A stretch of DNA of 64,000 nucleotides from Aureobasidium sp. EXF-3400 (lineage: Eukaryota > Ascomycota > Dothideomycetes > Dothideales > Saccotheciaceae), in assembly GCA_024195585.1 (NCBI GenBank), contig SWBL01000072.1, positions 62,001 through 126,000 of the forward strand. Reading direction: 5' to 3'. Positions 13,030 through 24,478 of the stretch are shown here, in pieces. The first letter of the stretch is position 1; each line of letters begins with the position of its first letter. The notes beneath the pieces were generated by a model. That model saw only the letters and a list, made by a program, of their open reading frames with translations. It had not been told where the DNA came from and searched no databases. The position numbers and the translations under genes are program-made.

Positions 13030-14493
13030 ACTATTAATGTACAGCACAAAACATTATCGTGAAAGAGAATAGATCGTGAGACACGTGATGCGTCGACGTG
13101 TGATGCGCCGTTGGATGCTGGAAATGAATTGGTTATGAGCCGAAGTCGTCGGAAAAATTAACGCGCGCAATTGATCGTGTTTGCGCTCGCTGTCAAAGGA
13201 GTGAGTTGATTAGTGGTATGCGCGATGAAACCTGCAATCGAGGCGTGGCAAGATTTGGCAAGTCAGATCTAAACGCCAAGCCTCAGCGAACTAATGAAGT
13301 AGGGCTTTGCTGATCCGCGCTTGTGGGCCTTCGAAGACAAGGCACTCTCGAATCACCCGTGTCCTGTGTCACAATTTCTCTCTCAGCTCTCAACACCAAG
13401 CAGAGTTGTCCTTGAGCGTTCAAAGGGCGGCTGTCAAACTCTTGACGAAGCCAAAAGGCAAGAATATTCGTAGAAGCTGCTTTCAGGGAGTAGTTCGATG
13501 GAAAGAGTCCAGGAAATGGCCGGATCTCGAACGATCTCGACGAAAGAAGTTGGCGGGGTGGTCACTTGGGCACCAAAAACAAGCGGAAATGATGCCGAAT
13601 TCAGATGTCGATATGCCAGTGAGTCCTGAGGTCGTCAGAAGGAGATGGAGATGCAAGTCTGGAGGATGTCGAAAGACAGGAGAAAGAAACAGAACGTGTA
13701 GAGTAGGCGTGCGGAGCGACGAAAGCCTAAACTCTATGTCATGCTGATTGGCCGGTGCTTTTAGTTTCACGCATCTCGTGGATAGTACGCCAACCCGTGG
13801 GAACCGTACGCTCGGGCGGAATGCCAGGCACTAAGCAGTCATTCATGAAAACCCAGTCACCAGGGGATTGACGATCTGGAGAACAAAGAACAGATTGCAC
13901 AAACAGACAAACATCTATCAAGTATCTCACACTCGAAGATGCAGCGATTGTGGCCGGCCGCGTGCCCTGTAGAATGATGAAAGGTTGATCGCATATGTCA
14001 TTTGAGGTATCTTAACGGCGATGAAGCTCGAAAGTCTCGGCTGCGACACCTGCAAGCCCAGGCAAGCCAGGATTCCGCACCGCAGGGATTTGCGAATCGA
14101 GAAGTCGACGATCTCCGACTTCGTAGATGTTTTGCATAAACAACATCAATACCTTGTCTTCTGTACACACTGTCAAAGTATATCTGTCGGCGGCATCAAC
14201 AACAAGATTTGCATAATAACGATACGAATTGCACTCGAATCTGGATGCAAATCGTTCCCGTCCAACCGTCATCAGAACTTAGCTGTAATGCATGTATAAC
14301 CGTGCCGAGCCGCTTGCGTTTAGAGTGAGCTGTCGCGTTAGTAAGCTTCAAAAATTTCAGGGTTCATCGAAAATCTCCTAGAACAAGAGCCGCGCCAGGA
14401 CAAGAAAATACTCGCCGCCGACTTACACAACACAATCGCCCTCGCGTTCGCCATCCGTATATATACCGCTCACACAGATCCATCCTCGTAACC
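13030..14493. other. 1.46-kb divergent promoter region, SNT1 / deoxyhypusine synthase
   Basis: The two flanking genes are transcribed away from each other. Several open frames (13307-13747 +, 13483-13770 -) lack domains, splice structure or a start context that would convince me. No RNA gene or repeat was recognised. Confidence 0.5.
14458..14465 (+). promoter_or_regulatory. TATATATA box close to the DHS start
   Basis: A TATATATA run lies 29 nt upstream of the deoxyhypusine synthase ATG. It could be a TATA element with a very short leader, or the true start could be lower in the 5' UTR. This is weak evidence on its own. Confidence 0.3.
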
Positions 14494-15662
14494 ATGACCG
14501 CGCCGACCGGAGCCCAAGATGCTGTCCTCAAGCCCTCCGACCCTGTGCCCGAGGGAGCCGTCCCCGTGGTTGGACTCGATTTCGACAAGTTCGCCGACCG
14601 CAACATCACCGTAGCCGAGATGGTGGAAAGCATGACGAATATGGGTTTCCAGGCAACATCAGTCGGACAAGCAGCACAGATCATCAACGGAATGGTAATT
14701 GACCTCGAGACCTCGCAACCAACAAGCCGACTGACTCAAGGACGGTAGCGTGAATGGCGTGATGAAGAGACGGGACAAGGCACAACCATCTTTCTGGGAT
14801 ACACATCGAACCTCATCTCCTCAGGCTTGCGAGAGACTTTGCGATGGTTGGTTCAGCACAAGCATGTTTCAGCCATTGTCACAACTGCTGGAGGTGTTGA
14901 AGAGGACTTTATCAAGTGCCTAGCCCCGACATATCTTGGTGCTTTCTCCACGGCTGGAGCATCACTGAGAGCCAAGGGTATGAACAGAATTGGCAATCTG
15001 GTCGTGCCCAACAGCAACTACTGCGCGTTCGAGGACTGGGTAGTGCCAATCTTCGACAAGATGCTGGAGGAACAAGAAGCATCCAAGGATTCAGAGGAGC
15101 CCATCAACTGGACTCCTAGTAAGATGATCAACAGACTCGGCAAGGAGATCAACGATGAGCGCTCTGTATATTACTGGGCATGGAAGAACGACATTCCCGT
15201 ATTTTGTCCGGCTCTGACGGACGGAAGTTTGGGTGACATGTTGTACTTCCACACATTCAAGGCTTCACCACTGCAGCTGCGCGTGGACATTGTGGAAGAT
15301 ATTCGCAAGATCAACACAATCGCAGTCAGAGCTAAGCGTGCAGGCATGATCATCCTGGGAGGTGGTATAGTCAAGCATCACATCGCCAATGCGTGCCTCA
15401 TGCGCAATGGAGCAGAAAGCGCCGTCATCATCAACACAGGCAACGAGTTTGACGGAAGCGACGCGGGTGCACGACCAGATGAAGCCGTCAGCTGGGGCAA
15501 GATCAAGATCGACGGCGAAAGCGTCAAGGTGAGTAGATTGCGGCGGCTGGTGTCAAAGAATGATTGGAGGATGCATACTGACACAAGAACCTGCAGGTCT
15601 ACGCCGAGGCGACAGTTGTGTTCCCTATGATCGTTGCAGCAACATTCGCCAAAGTGGCTTGA
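14494..15662 (+). CDS. DYS1: Deoxyhypusine synthase
   Basis: Three exons (14494-14694, 14749-15528, 15597-15662), all phase 0, encode 348 aa, the usual length of the family. It transfers the aminobutyl group of spermidine to a lysine of eIF5A, using NAD, as the first step of hypusine formation in the cytosol. Visible family blocks are [56 protein letters not shown] and [14 protein letters not shown]. The Lys in SWGKI corresponds to the catalytic lysine that forms the enzyme intermediate. The first intron has a CTGAC branch, and the short last exon supplies [19 protein letters not shown]. No anomalies. Confidence 0.97.
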
Positions 15663-16544
15663 ACGTATCCACAGATACGGTAAAACAAATTAGAAATGAG
15701 GCACAAACTTGAGCCATTCTAGGCAAACCGCAGGCTGGGTTGCATAAGGACCACCGGACAAACGCATCCACCCGATGCGACCACGCGCTCGAGGGAGCAA
15801 CGTTTCTGAGCGAACGGAAGCAGCGCAGGCAAGGTGCATGGGTTTGTCTTGCCATTCCTAGGTTCAAAATTAGCCATCTCAAGGGCGCCTAAGCTGATGG
15901 AGGATTAGGCGCGAGCCGAGCCGCAGGTCTAGCGTCCGCGCGCGGCAATAACAGGGCAATGAGATGCACGTGCCACTCTAAAGCCGAGGTTAGGAGCAGG
16001 CAGCACCTTGATGAGCATCCGCCTTTAAGATCATGATAAGAGCTGCTGCTGCTGCCTTGTCCCTTGAGTCAGTTTGGTTCTCGGGTTACCAGAAGTAGAC
16101 AGAGTACTCAAATGACATATCAGTCTTTATGTCAGAAGCAAGAAGTCTTCCAAGTTCCTTTCTAAGACGGCATTCGAGCTTCAGACGTTAGATGTGTTAT
16201 GGCATGCGACAGCTTTGCATGCTTGTTAGTTTGAAACTGGAGGCTTAATCGCTTTGACTGATGTGCTAGGACGAAGAGATCAAGATTGGACTTCAGCATT
16301 GTCATAGATGCAGGAGGTTGGCTGTCTGGCGCTCGAATGGCGTGTGGCTGCAGAAGCGGGGATGTCCTGATTGCGCATGCATCCTGCATGTGAAACAAAA
16401 GTTGGTTGGACCAGAGCTCATCTTGGCTAGAGGGTGGACAGTCATCCAGAGACACCGCACAGCGACCTTTAGCTGGCCTTGTCTGCTTCGCTGTCGACTG
16501 TCGTTTGATGCCCGGTTTTCATCTGCTCGGCCAACGCCTTCAGC
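15663..16544. other. Intergenic, DHS to MATH/USP-like gene
   Basis: This holds the 3' flank of DHS and the promoter of the fusion gene. A short GCT run occurs near 16040. No gene, tRNA or repeat array was recognised. Confidence 0.5.
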
Positions 16545-19475
16545 ATGGCTGCCACTCTTTCTCACTCACCACACGCGCTGCACGCGCAAACGACAAGTCC
16601 GATCCACAACGCTCCTGCTGCCTACGAACAGGCCAACCTTCACCCAACAACTCCGCAATCTCCCTCATACGACTCTGCTCATCACCTTGCATCTATCACA
16701 TCCGCTATAATGGATAGCGAAGATCATCTTACTCCAGGGTCTATAGTCCCTCAAAGTCCCAACTTTGCTCCAGGTCATTCTTCTCCTCTCATCAACAACG
16801 ACGACTCAAATATGGAGGGTGCCGGAGGAACTGCCAGCAACACTCCATTTGTGGTTAACCCTTGGCTGCAACCCGTTCAACAGACTTTTGACGGCCGAGT
16901 AAGTTTGTCCTCTCCACTACTTTCTAGACTGCCATGCTTGTCGCAAGACAGTGTCTTCGCTTCTCTACTGCTGTTCCGTTGGCTGACTACTCACAAGAAC
17001 TCACCCCTGCATAACACGCCGACCACCTCTGTCAACGTCGTCGATGTACCAAACGCTGTCGACGCACCACCACTTGCGCCTGTGCATCCACTATTACCTA
17101 CCGATCTGTATCCTGGCACACCGCCTCCGCCACCCGCCCTAGCGCCCGTCGTGCATACAGCAGCCGAGGACAGTGAGGAAGAGGGCGACGAAGATGATGA
17201 TAGGAGCCACATCAGCGACGAGAGGGCCAGGAATTTCTATCCCTTCAATGAAGACACCACAGTCCCAGACGCCGAAGAGACCAGAATCATGCGAGGTTAC
17301 GTCGAAAACAGTGCTTTGGATGACAAGCACTGGCAATCAAGAACCTTCTTCGATCTGCAAGACCCAGAACTCGTGCCCAAGGAGCAGGGCAAGATCGAAT
17401 GGACTCTCAACAACTTCAACGGCACAAAAGAGAACCCCAGAAAGAATCTCCTACTCACATCACCTATCGTTCGCATCGGCGGCCACGACTGGAGGATCAA
17501 GTTGCTACCACACGGCAACATGCACACCGATAGACTCAGTCTGTACGTCGAAAACGTTTCTGTCCAATCCTCGGAGCCGGTGGAATGGCCTGCAGAGAAG
17601 CTGCCTCTGCCTTTGTTGGGCGATACCAAGGTCATGACACGTACGTCTGTTGCTGCACAGGTATCAATTGTTATCTACAATCCAGAAGAGCCTCGCGTGA
17701 ACGAATTCAAGGCAGATGCCTCTCAGTTCTCACGAGATTCACCTGACCATGGCTGGACTCGCTTCACGAGTATGCCTTGGTATGAAATTCACCGTCGTTC
17801 CTATGCTCAGAGACAACCCCTCCTTCGCAATGACACTCTAGCCATCAAAGCATTCATTCGTGTGATTGATGACCCTACGGGTTGTCTGTGGGGCCCCAAA
17901 GACTCACACCGGTCCGTCTTGACTGGCCTGCAGCCCTTCTTTGGCGACTGCGAAGACTCCGCCTTATGTCCTGTACTAGCCTTATGGCTGCATCTGCGTC
18001 CATTCCGTCAGATACTCTACCATCTCGGGGCTGTCGATCTGTTCACCAAGCAAGGTGATAGCATAGTCACTGAGCTCCAATCCATGCTGTGGCGCATGCG
18101 TTCTAGGGTCGGCTGGATCAACAAAAGCCCTCGCGCACCTTACATTGGTGACTTCATCGAGGACTTCTTCACGGAGCATGGTGCCTCGCATACTATAGAT
18201 GCCATGCAGACTATGGATTTCATCTTCAAGGACATGGCAGCTAGACTCAAAGACAACAAAGACGCCCTCGAGAGACTATCGAACCTGTTTGGAACAGCTC
18301 AGTTCTCAGGTAATCGGTTGAGCAAGCGATCGATAGCTGGCAAAACATCCATGCAGGAGATCGTCGACCAAGGCTTACCCGAGGTCCTACTTCAGAGTGA
18401 GGTACTGACTCTCGAGCTCGAGCGTCAAGTCTTTGACTCAACAGAGCGGGTTTGGAAGAAGCTTCTCAACAAAGTGCGTCTGGACGATCAAATCAAGGTT
18501 GGCCCCGGCTTAACGTACACGCTCTATGGCTTCATAACCCATGAAGGCTACCTGCGCGACGGTAAATACGCAAGCCACTTTCGTCCTGGTGGGCTTGGAG
18601 GCCTATGGTATACGTACATGCACAATAAGGATCCTGCATGCCAAACCAGAGCACAGGCTGTTGATACAAAGGAAGGCGTGCTGCCACCGAAGGTCATCGA
18701 AGAGCCGCTCGTACCTTCAGACCGTCATATGAACTACGACCGTCTTCCAGGCCAAGATGGTGCGGTAGCATATATGGTCATCTATGTTCGCGAACCCGAC
18801 GCTCTTGAGCTGGGTGCGAAGGAGCCATGGGACGTGCCTGAGTGGGTCCCCAAGATGTACGGTCTTCAGTCCGCTTTCACTAATGGTGTGAACGACACTT
18901 TGCATTATGGAGACACAGACAACGAAGATGAGGAGATGAACGACCTTTCCGAAGAGTCCGCACAGTCTGACGAGACTCTGAGACAAGTCACTGTAGACTA
19001 CCTCTCTCAGCCGTTCTACCAGGGACACGTGAACAGTCTCTCCCAATACCATGGCTACGGTCACATGATCTACCTCAACGGTAACGAATACTTCGGTAAC
19101 TTCAGAGAATCCCAGCGTTCGCAATACGGAAAAATGACTTACGCGAACGGCGACACCTATGACGGCCAATGGGCCATGGATCAACCTCAAGGCCATGGCA
19201 CTTACACATATCACCGTACCGGTAACGTTTACACTGGCAACTGGCAGGATGGCAAGAAATCCGGCATTGGTACCACGTATCACAAAGTCAGCGACGAGGA
19301 CGCCAAGCTGTGCAGAATCTGCTATACCCAGGAGGTTGACGCTGCCTTCTACGAATGTGGACATGTCCTTGCGTGTGTTGCGTGTGCTAGAAGGATGGAG
19401 GAGTGCCCTATCTGCAAACGCAGAATCAGGGATGTGCTCAAGTTGTACCCTTTGGTAGATTGCGAGCAGGATTGA
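16545..19475 (+). CDS. MATH - USP-like (pseudo-protease?) - MORN - RING fusion protein
   Basis: The open frame is 976 aa, or 943 aa if the predicted in-frame intron 16899-16997 is removed. Domains in unspliced numbering are as follows. Residues 1-280 are disordered with an acidic patch. A MATH fold spans about 282-445 (GKIEWTLNNFNG, SPIVRIGGHDWRI). A ubiquitin-specific-protease-like domain spans about 460-750, with Cys469 in GLQPFFGDC at the position of the catalytic Cys and a C-terminal strand AYMVIYVRE. MORN repeats span 824-911 (YFGNF, YDGQW, YTGNW). A C3HC4 RING lies at 923-957 (CRIC, YECGH, CVAC, CPIC). In the His box, YTLYGFITHEG then DGKY, Lys674 stands where USPs have the catalytic His, so deubiquitination is doubtful. 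The RING suggests E3 ligase activity. An alternative start is Met56 (16710). Confidence 0.82.
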   Translation: MAATLSHSPHALHAQTTSPIHNAPAAYEQANLHPTTPQSPSYDSAHHLASITSAIMDSEDHLTPGSIVPQSPNFAPGHSSPLINNDDSNMEGAGGTASNTPFVVNPWLQPVQQTFDGRVSLSSPLLSRLPCLSQDSVFASLLLFRWLTTHKNSPLHNTPTTSVNVVDVPNAVDAPPLAPVHPLLPTDLYPGTPPPPPALAPVVHTAAEDSEEEGDEDDDRSHISDERARNFYPFNEDTTVPDAEETRIMRGYVENSALDDKHWQSRTFFDLQDPELVPKEQGKIEWTLNNFNGTKENPRKNLLLTSPIVRIGGHDWRIKLLPHGNMHTDRLSLYVENVSVQSSEPVEWPAEKLPLPLLGDTKVMTRTSVAAQVSIVIYNPEEPRVNEFKADASQFSRDSPDHGWTRFTSMPWYEIHRRSYAQRQPLLRNDTLAIKAFIRVIDDPTGCLWGPKDSHRSVLTGLQPFFGDCEDSALCPVLALWLHLRPFRQILYHLGAVDLFTKQGDSIVTELQSMLWRMRSRVGWINKSPRAPYIGDFIEDFFTEHGASHTIDAMQTMDFIFKDMAARLKDNKDALERLSNLFGTAQFSGNRLSKRSIAGKTSMQEIVDQGLPEVLLQSEVLTLELERQVFDSTERVWKKLLNKVRLDDQIKVGPGLTYTLYGFITHEGYLRDGKYASHFRPGGLGGLWYTYMHNKDPACQTRAQAVDTKEGVLPPKVIEEPLVPSDRHMNYDRLPGQDGAVAYMVIYVREPDALELGAKEPWDVPEWVPKMYGLQSAFTNGVNDTLHYGDTDNEDEEMNDLSEESAQSDETLRQVTVDYLSQPFYQGHVNSLSQYHGYGHMIYLNGNEYFGNFRESQRSQYGKMTYANGDTYDGQWAMDQPQGHGTYTYHRTGNVYTGNWQDGKKSGIGTTYHKVSDEDAKLCRICYTQEVDAAFYECGHVLACVACARRMEECPICKRRIRDVLKLYPLVDCEQD
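16899..16997 (+). other. Predicted 99-nt in-frame intron
   Basis: A perfect GTAAGT donor at 16899, a GGCTGAC branch site at 16981-16987 and an acceptor CACAAG ending at 16997 define an intron of 33 codons with no stop. Splicing joins TFDGR to NSPLHNTP and removes a hydrophobic stretch unlike the surrounding Pro/Ser-rich linker. Both retained and spliced forms remain translatable. Confidence 0.7.
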
Positions 19476-20050
19476 AGGGCGGCGCGGCATTAGATATTGG
19501 TAGTTTTTGCTTTTCACTTTTATTCTTTTTGCATTGCGAGAGGCGTTAGATCAGCTTTTGAGAATGCACAATAATGCCCTCTATATCCACGGTACTGTGA
19601 CGTTCTCTGGTGGAAGGAGCGATTGCCGCACACGTACAAACCAAGTTTTTCTGGCTTCAGCTAACCTTCTCACAAATTCACTTCTATACGCACTCTATCA
19701 GCTTGCTATGGCCATACTTTCTTTCAAAAATTGATGTCATACTTCTCATAATGATACAGAAAGGAAATTCCAGCTCAGAGTCTGGGCACGACAAAGTGCT
19801 TCGAAACAGCGATTTGATCAGGAAATATTTGCCGAGCACAAACAAACGAGCTCACTGACTGGAACAGGACTGATCGGGAGGCTTCTTGACTGGATCATGT
19901 TGTTTGTACGGCAAACGCCCCAATCACAGCCTTTGCTGCCCAGCCGCTGCAGAAGGATCGTACCAGCAGTACCCGTACATCGAAAAGAGTCGTTCTTCAT
20001 CTCTGTCCACTTCACTTTCTCTCAAGACACAACTTCAGTCGGACGCTACG
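19476..20050. other. Intergenic, fusion gene to DUF7587-type gene
   Basis: This holds the 3' flank and promoter for two + strand genes. The reading frame of the downstream gene is open back to 19886, so an N-terminal extension of 55 codons cannot be excluded. Nothing else was recognised. Confidence 0.5.
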
Positions 20051-21772
20051 ATGGCAACTCTCGAGAGTATGATGGGGCGACTGTCTGTTGCCGACAACAC
20101 TACCCCTCAAGACCCTCAACAATACGAAACAATACTCAGGATAGAAGGCTTAGAGCTGGTGCGTGTCGCCAAACAGATAGTCCAGAATGCGGAATCCTTT
20201 ATGCAAAATCTGGATATTGGCGGATCACTGGATGAGAAATTGAGCCTGCTGGACGCCCTTGACGGAGATGGCAGCAGCCTTGCAAATATCGTAGCATGGA
20301 TGCATCGTACAACAGAGGACCTCGTAACAGCTCATGTATCGTCCCTCGGCAAGCCGAACCCAGAAATTCATAAATTGCTGGCCTACTTCAAACCACAACT
20401 CAGAGCCATAGTAGGAGACGTTCTGAGAACCACTGGAGACGGCAGACCGAAGTTGCTGGGCATCTTGGAGGAATGCTATAAGCACTCTCTTGACGACTCT
20501 GGTACCCTGTGCTGCAATGCATACCTCGATGTCTTGGAGGAAGAGGACTCGAAGTCTCCATACGATTCGGACTACGAGAGCGATCAGTACTACGGATACG
20601 AGAACTTCTCACAAGTCGATGAAGATTACGTAGCCGACATCGAGGGAGAGTACATGCGCAGAGACATAGAGCGCCTGGAAGAGAGGAAACACACGAAAAG
20701 AACATGGATTGACTTCTGGTCACAAGCACTACAGAAGTGTCCAGGTGGTCCGACACTATTCGTACCTACAATCATTCACGACATCGATGATCTTCCACCT
20801 ACTCCGAGATATCTTTTCCGAGCCTTCGACTCAGGCAGCTCTGGGCTCAGTAACGACACAGTGGTGGCCTCTGCAGCAAGCATCTCGAGTGTTGGAATCA
20901 ATCAGGACAATATTCTTTCCTTGTCACCAGAACAAGCCTCTTGGAAACTCTTTGATCACCTCAAGAACCATCATTTCCATCATTGGTGGGCCCCTGACAA
21001 TCTCGTATCTTGGAGTAACTCGCTGTTTTTCGTCATCCAGTACGCTATCTGGAGGTCCGAACGAAGAGGATGGTGTCCAAGTGAAGTCCACATCTGTGCG
21101 ATTGACACGAGCAGATTCCCCAAGGGACAGTTTGCCAGAGATATGTGGCTGATTGAAAAGTGTCATAATGACTTTTGGAGAGACAATCCTCTTAAGAGCT
21201 TGACTCAGCTTAGGAAGAGAAGAGGCTATTACCATGGAGAACATCTTTCTCAGGGAACGGTAAACCACAAAGGACGATCTTGTGTGTTTTCTCTTCAAGA
21301 TCTCATCGACGCTGGATTATGCGAGTTGTACCCTGAACTGGACGATCTCGAAGGGAGAAAAAGATGGACCAACCGTGTTATAGCACTACGCTCCATGTGG
21401 GCGGAGAGAAGCTCGACAACCCAAGCAGAGATATATCTGGCGCTTCAAATGGCGAGATCGTGCTTCCACGGAATGGCGACACTCGATATAGCTCTGATAT
21501 TCCTGACATTCAAGAACCGCAAAGTGCTAGTAGATACAGAAGTGACTCGAGTGAAAACTGGTAAGTTTGGCTCCATCAACTTCTACTTATGACTAAAGGA
21601 CTAAAGATGTTGTACAGGGAATCGAACTCAGCAGATCGCCTATGGTATTCAAGAGCCAGAAGACGTACAGAGGTATATCAATACTCGTGACGGAGTTCAG
21701 TCGCGCGTCGAGGATTGCCATTTCTGTCGGGTCGACCGTGACATTCTTAGATATGTCTTCGATTGCGTTTGA
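20051..21772 (+). CDS. DUF7587-type fungal protein of unknown function
   Basis: Exon 1 (20051-21560) and exon 2 (21618-21772), with a 57-nt phase-1 intron, give 554 aa. The start MATLESMMGRLSVAD is preferred to an in-frame ATG 165 nt upstream. The N-terminal half is largely helical and acidic (DSDYESDQYYGYENF). The core region at about residues 250-360 has PRYLFRAFDSGSSG, then WKLFDHLKNHHFHHWW, SWSNSLFFVIQYAI and AIDTSRFPKGQFARD. This order resembles the fungal DUF7587 domain. After the intron a short Cys/His segment (EDCHFCRVDRD) closes the protein. No signal peptide or TM is seen. The function is unknown; the R ... S-x-S spacing recalls ADP-ribosyltransferase folds, but that is speculation. 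Confidence 0.7.
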
Positions 21773-22577
21773 GAGTGTTGCGGAACATGTTTCCAGAGGT
21801 TAGGCTGGCAGGAAAAGAACGCTGGATGTCCGACTTGGGCGGGAGATCAAAATCAAGTGTGAGGAGATTGTTTTTCTGAGTGGTGTCAAAGGATTGTGAA
21901 ATGTGGGATGCGTGAGAGACTCAGAGGGCTGTTTATGTGATACTTGAACATAGAGCTTGTGACTGATAGAGGAGGCACGGATGAATCGAGATCGTGAAGT
22001 ATTTGACCACCTAGTCCTTTGTGATTGATGTCCATCGAAGGATCTCAAAGTTGACGATGCCGGTGCAGTACGTGGCATCTTAGTTTGGACTTGGACAAGT
22101 GTTATGTTCAACTGAAATTCGGGTTCGAGGTGTAGGATATGTGAGGGTTCCAGAGAAATGCCAGACAGATGCTTCAAAGTGGAGCTTGCGGTTGAAAATG
22201 TATGGACAATCGAACTGAAAGGCCGAAAAGGTGAAGAATAGATCAAAGTTGATGATGAGTGTTGTCGAGCGAGAGCTCAGATTCGAGAATGGTGGGTATG
22301 TCCTTGATTCATTCACTCGAACTTGCTCACAGGGGGCTGGGTGACTCAACCTCGGAAGTTGCTCACTCGAAAATTCCAGCGATGTTCACATTATCACATT
22401 GAGTCATCACAACTTCACATCAACTTACTTTGACACCCTCTCACCCATTACTGCATCTCTATTCTACACCTTCAACACTACATCTCTACACCGCATCTCA
22501 ACTTCCTGATTGAACCTCATAGCCACAGCCCCTTCAGAACACTCAGACCAGCCGCCAACAGCTCTCGCCTCTGAACC
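21773..22577. other. Intergenic, DUF7587-type gene to RBR gene
   Basis: Minus-strand open frames at 21800-22246 and 22080-22349 overlap each other and look like low-complexity chance frames. The last 200 bases before the next ATG are C/T-rich promoter sequence. No RNA gene or repeat array was recognised. Confidence 0.5.
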
Positions 22578-23668
22578 ATGGATCAAGACATCGGAAAGAC
22601 CTACCTCATCGGTGACCAGCAGGTACACGACCTCGCCGCAGAGATCCAAGAACTTGACCTCGCACACCAAAAATGTCGTGGAGAATTGCTCTGGGACTCG
22701 ACCGCAGCAACTGAGAAAGCAAGACGCCCTTCTCTGGGTTTCTCTTCTATCGTCACTATCGTCGATGTCGCCCCAGATGAAGATGCCCAAGTCCAAGCCG
22801 TCATGGCCAGACTGGCGAAGAGAGGTGACTATGACTCTCTGACTGCTGAGCTTGCGATCTCAACAGTCGGCCCTGATGATACTGATGCCATTGTCGATTT
22901 CCTCGATAACTTGGCCATCGAGAAGAATGAGTACACCACAACTGCTTGCGGGAAGAAGCTCGTGCAATGTGTGGCCTGCGAGGAACAGTTGCCAGCCAGA
23001 GATGTCATCCTTGCATCCTGTGGACATTGTTACTGTGGGCCATGTGTTAATATCATGTTCAACACAGCAGCGACAGATGAATCCTGTTATCCCCCTAGAT
23101 GTTGCGCAGGGACTTCAATCCCCATCAAGCATGCAAAGAGATTTCTGGGACCCGAACTCGAGACCAAATTCGAAGAGAAAGCCATCGAGTTCGAAACCGT
23201 CGACAGAACATATTGCTCGAACCCAGAGTGTTCGATTTTCATACCTCCTTCTGAAGTTTACCGCAACATTGCATACTGTTACTCATGCTGGCAAGAAACT
23301 TGTGTCACCTGCAAAGCCCCTGCTCATAGCGGTGACTGCCCTACGGACCTCGAATTGGCCGAGTTTCTCAAGTATGCCGAGCAGAGTCGCTGGCAGCGTT
23401 GCTACAACTGCCTGAGTATCGTGGAAAAAGAAGGAGGCTGCAACCATATGGAGTGAGTCCCTGATCAATTTGCCTCCGATGCGAAAGAAACAAGCTGACC
23501 AATTCCAGTTGCCGATGCGGAGAAAGCTTCTGCTACTTATGTGGTTATCCACTACTTTTTGATGAAGAGGACGGAATGACCAAGTGTCTTTGCTTCTTAG
23601 GAGCCGATCCAGTATACAGAGCCTTTTTGGAAAATTTCAACATCCGCTACAGTGGAGGCGGGGAGTAA
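22578..23668 (+). CDS. RBR (RING-IBR-RING2) E3 ubiquitin ligase
   Basis: Exon 1 (22578-23452) and exon 2 (23509-23668), separated by a 56-nt phase-2 intron with a GCTGAC branch site, give 344 aa. RING1 begins at C131 (CVACEEQLPARD, CGHCYCGPC). The IBR region is about 200-255 (YCSNPECSIF, CYSCWQETCVTC). RING2 is about 275-303 (RCYNCLSIVEKEGGCNHM, then DCRCGESFCYLCG). Cys288 in GGCNHM is the expected thioester-forming residue of RBR ligases, so the enzyme should pass ubiquitin through a Cys intermediate. The intron falls inside RING2, which confirms the splice model. The protein is short compared with Ariadne or Parkin types. Substrate and localisation are not evident. Such small RBR genes are expanded in filamentous fungi. 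Confidence 0.9.
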
Positions 23669-24478
23669 GGATGACCAGAAACCTGATCATGAATGACATC
23701 CACTCGAAGATGACTATCAAGGTGCTGGTGATGGCTATGATTCTCAACCAACAGCACTCCCAACTCAGCTGTCGAAACAGGGGTGATTCAGAACAACCTT
23801 CACAAACAATCTGGCATTCTTGGCTATAAGGACTGCCCGACTAAGCAACGATCACCGAAGCCACTGAGAGGAGACTGAATTCATAGGCTTGGATACTGCT
23901 GTTGCTGCCTGTAATTTACATATCTCGTCTTCTTTGACAACTTCCACCCATACCCTGTGCCTATTTGAGAATCTAGAATATCCCTAGCCCAGGCAAAAAA
24001 GATCCAGAGGGATGACGACAGAGGGATCATACCAAGGGAAGAACACGAAAGAGCCATCGAAACACCAAGGAGGAGAGTCCAGGGAGACGAATAGTGAGCT
24101 TGCTACCACACTGGCAGACTTGCTGTGGATGGAGCCTTTCCACAATTAAACAATCGAGATGCCTTAATCAAAATTGTTAGCTTCGATATCAAAAGTGAAA
24201 ACAAAGATCAGAATTTACTAACGAAGTTGTGACACCGACGGTCGTCAGGATCATTAAGGTTCCTTGATCAAGCAAAGATCGCTGAAGCTACTGCAACTGC
24301 ATATAGCGGGTGACTTCAGATGCTTAGGCATACGCGACTGCTGCCTAAGTATTTTGTGCCTTGTCTTTTTTCAAATCAATGCAATCAATCCATTCGCAGC
24401 AAGGTCTTCTTTTCGCCTTTTCGGCGATCTGTTCATATACCCCAAGAAAGACACGAAGAACGAGATCGCAATTCCAAT
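23669..24478. other. Intergenic, RBR gene to ankyrin gene
   Basis: The sequence is fairly A/T-rich with no convincing gene. Imperfect copies of agagggat occur near 24005-24035. The frame of the ankyrin gene is open from 24320, so the real start could be upstream. Confidence 0.5.

Noticed and set aside
13307..13747. 146-codon frame between SNT1 and deoxyhypusine synthase
   Set aside because: No domain, no splice support, and composition like random frames; left as part of the divergent promoter.
15663..16544. Search for tRNA or 5S rRNA in this and the other intergenic regions
   Set aside because: No B-box-like GGTTCRANNCC with a matching A-box and acceptor stem and no 5S-like start was found by eye. 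A covariance-model scan would be decisive.
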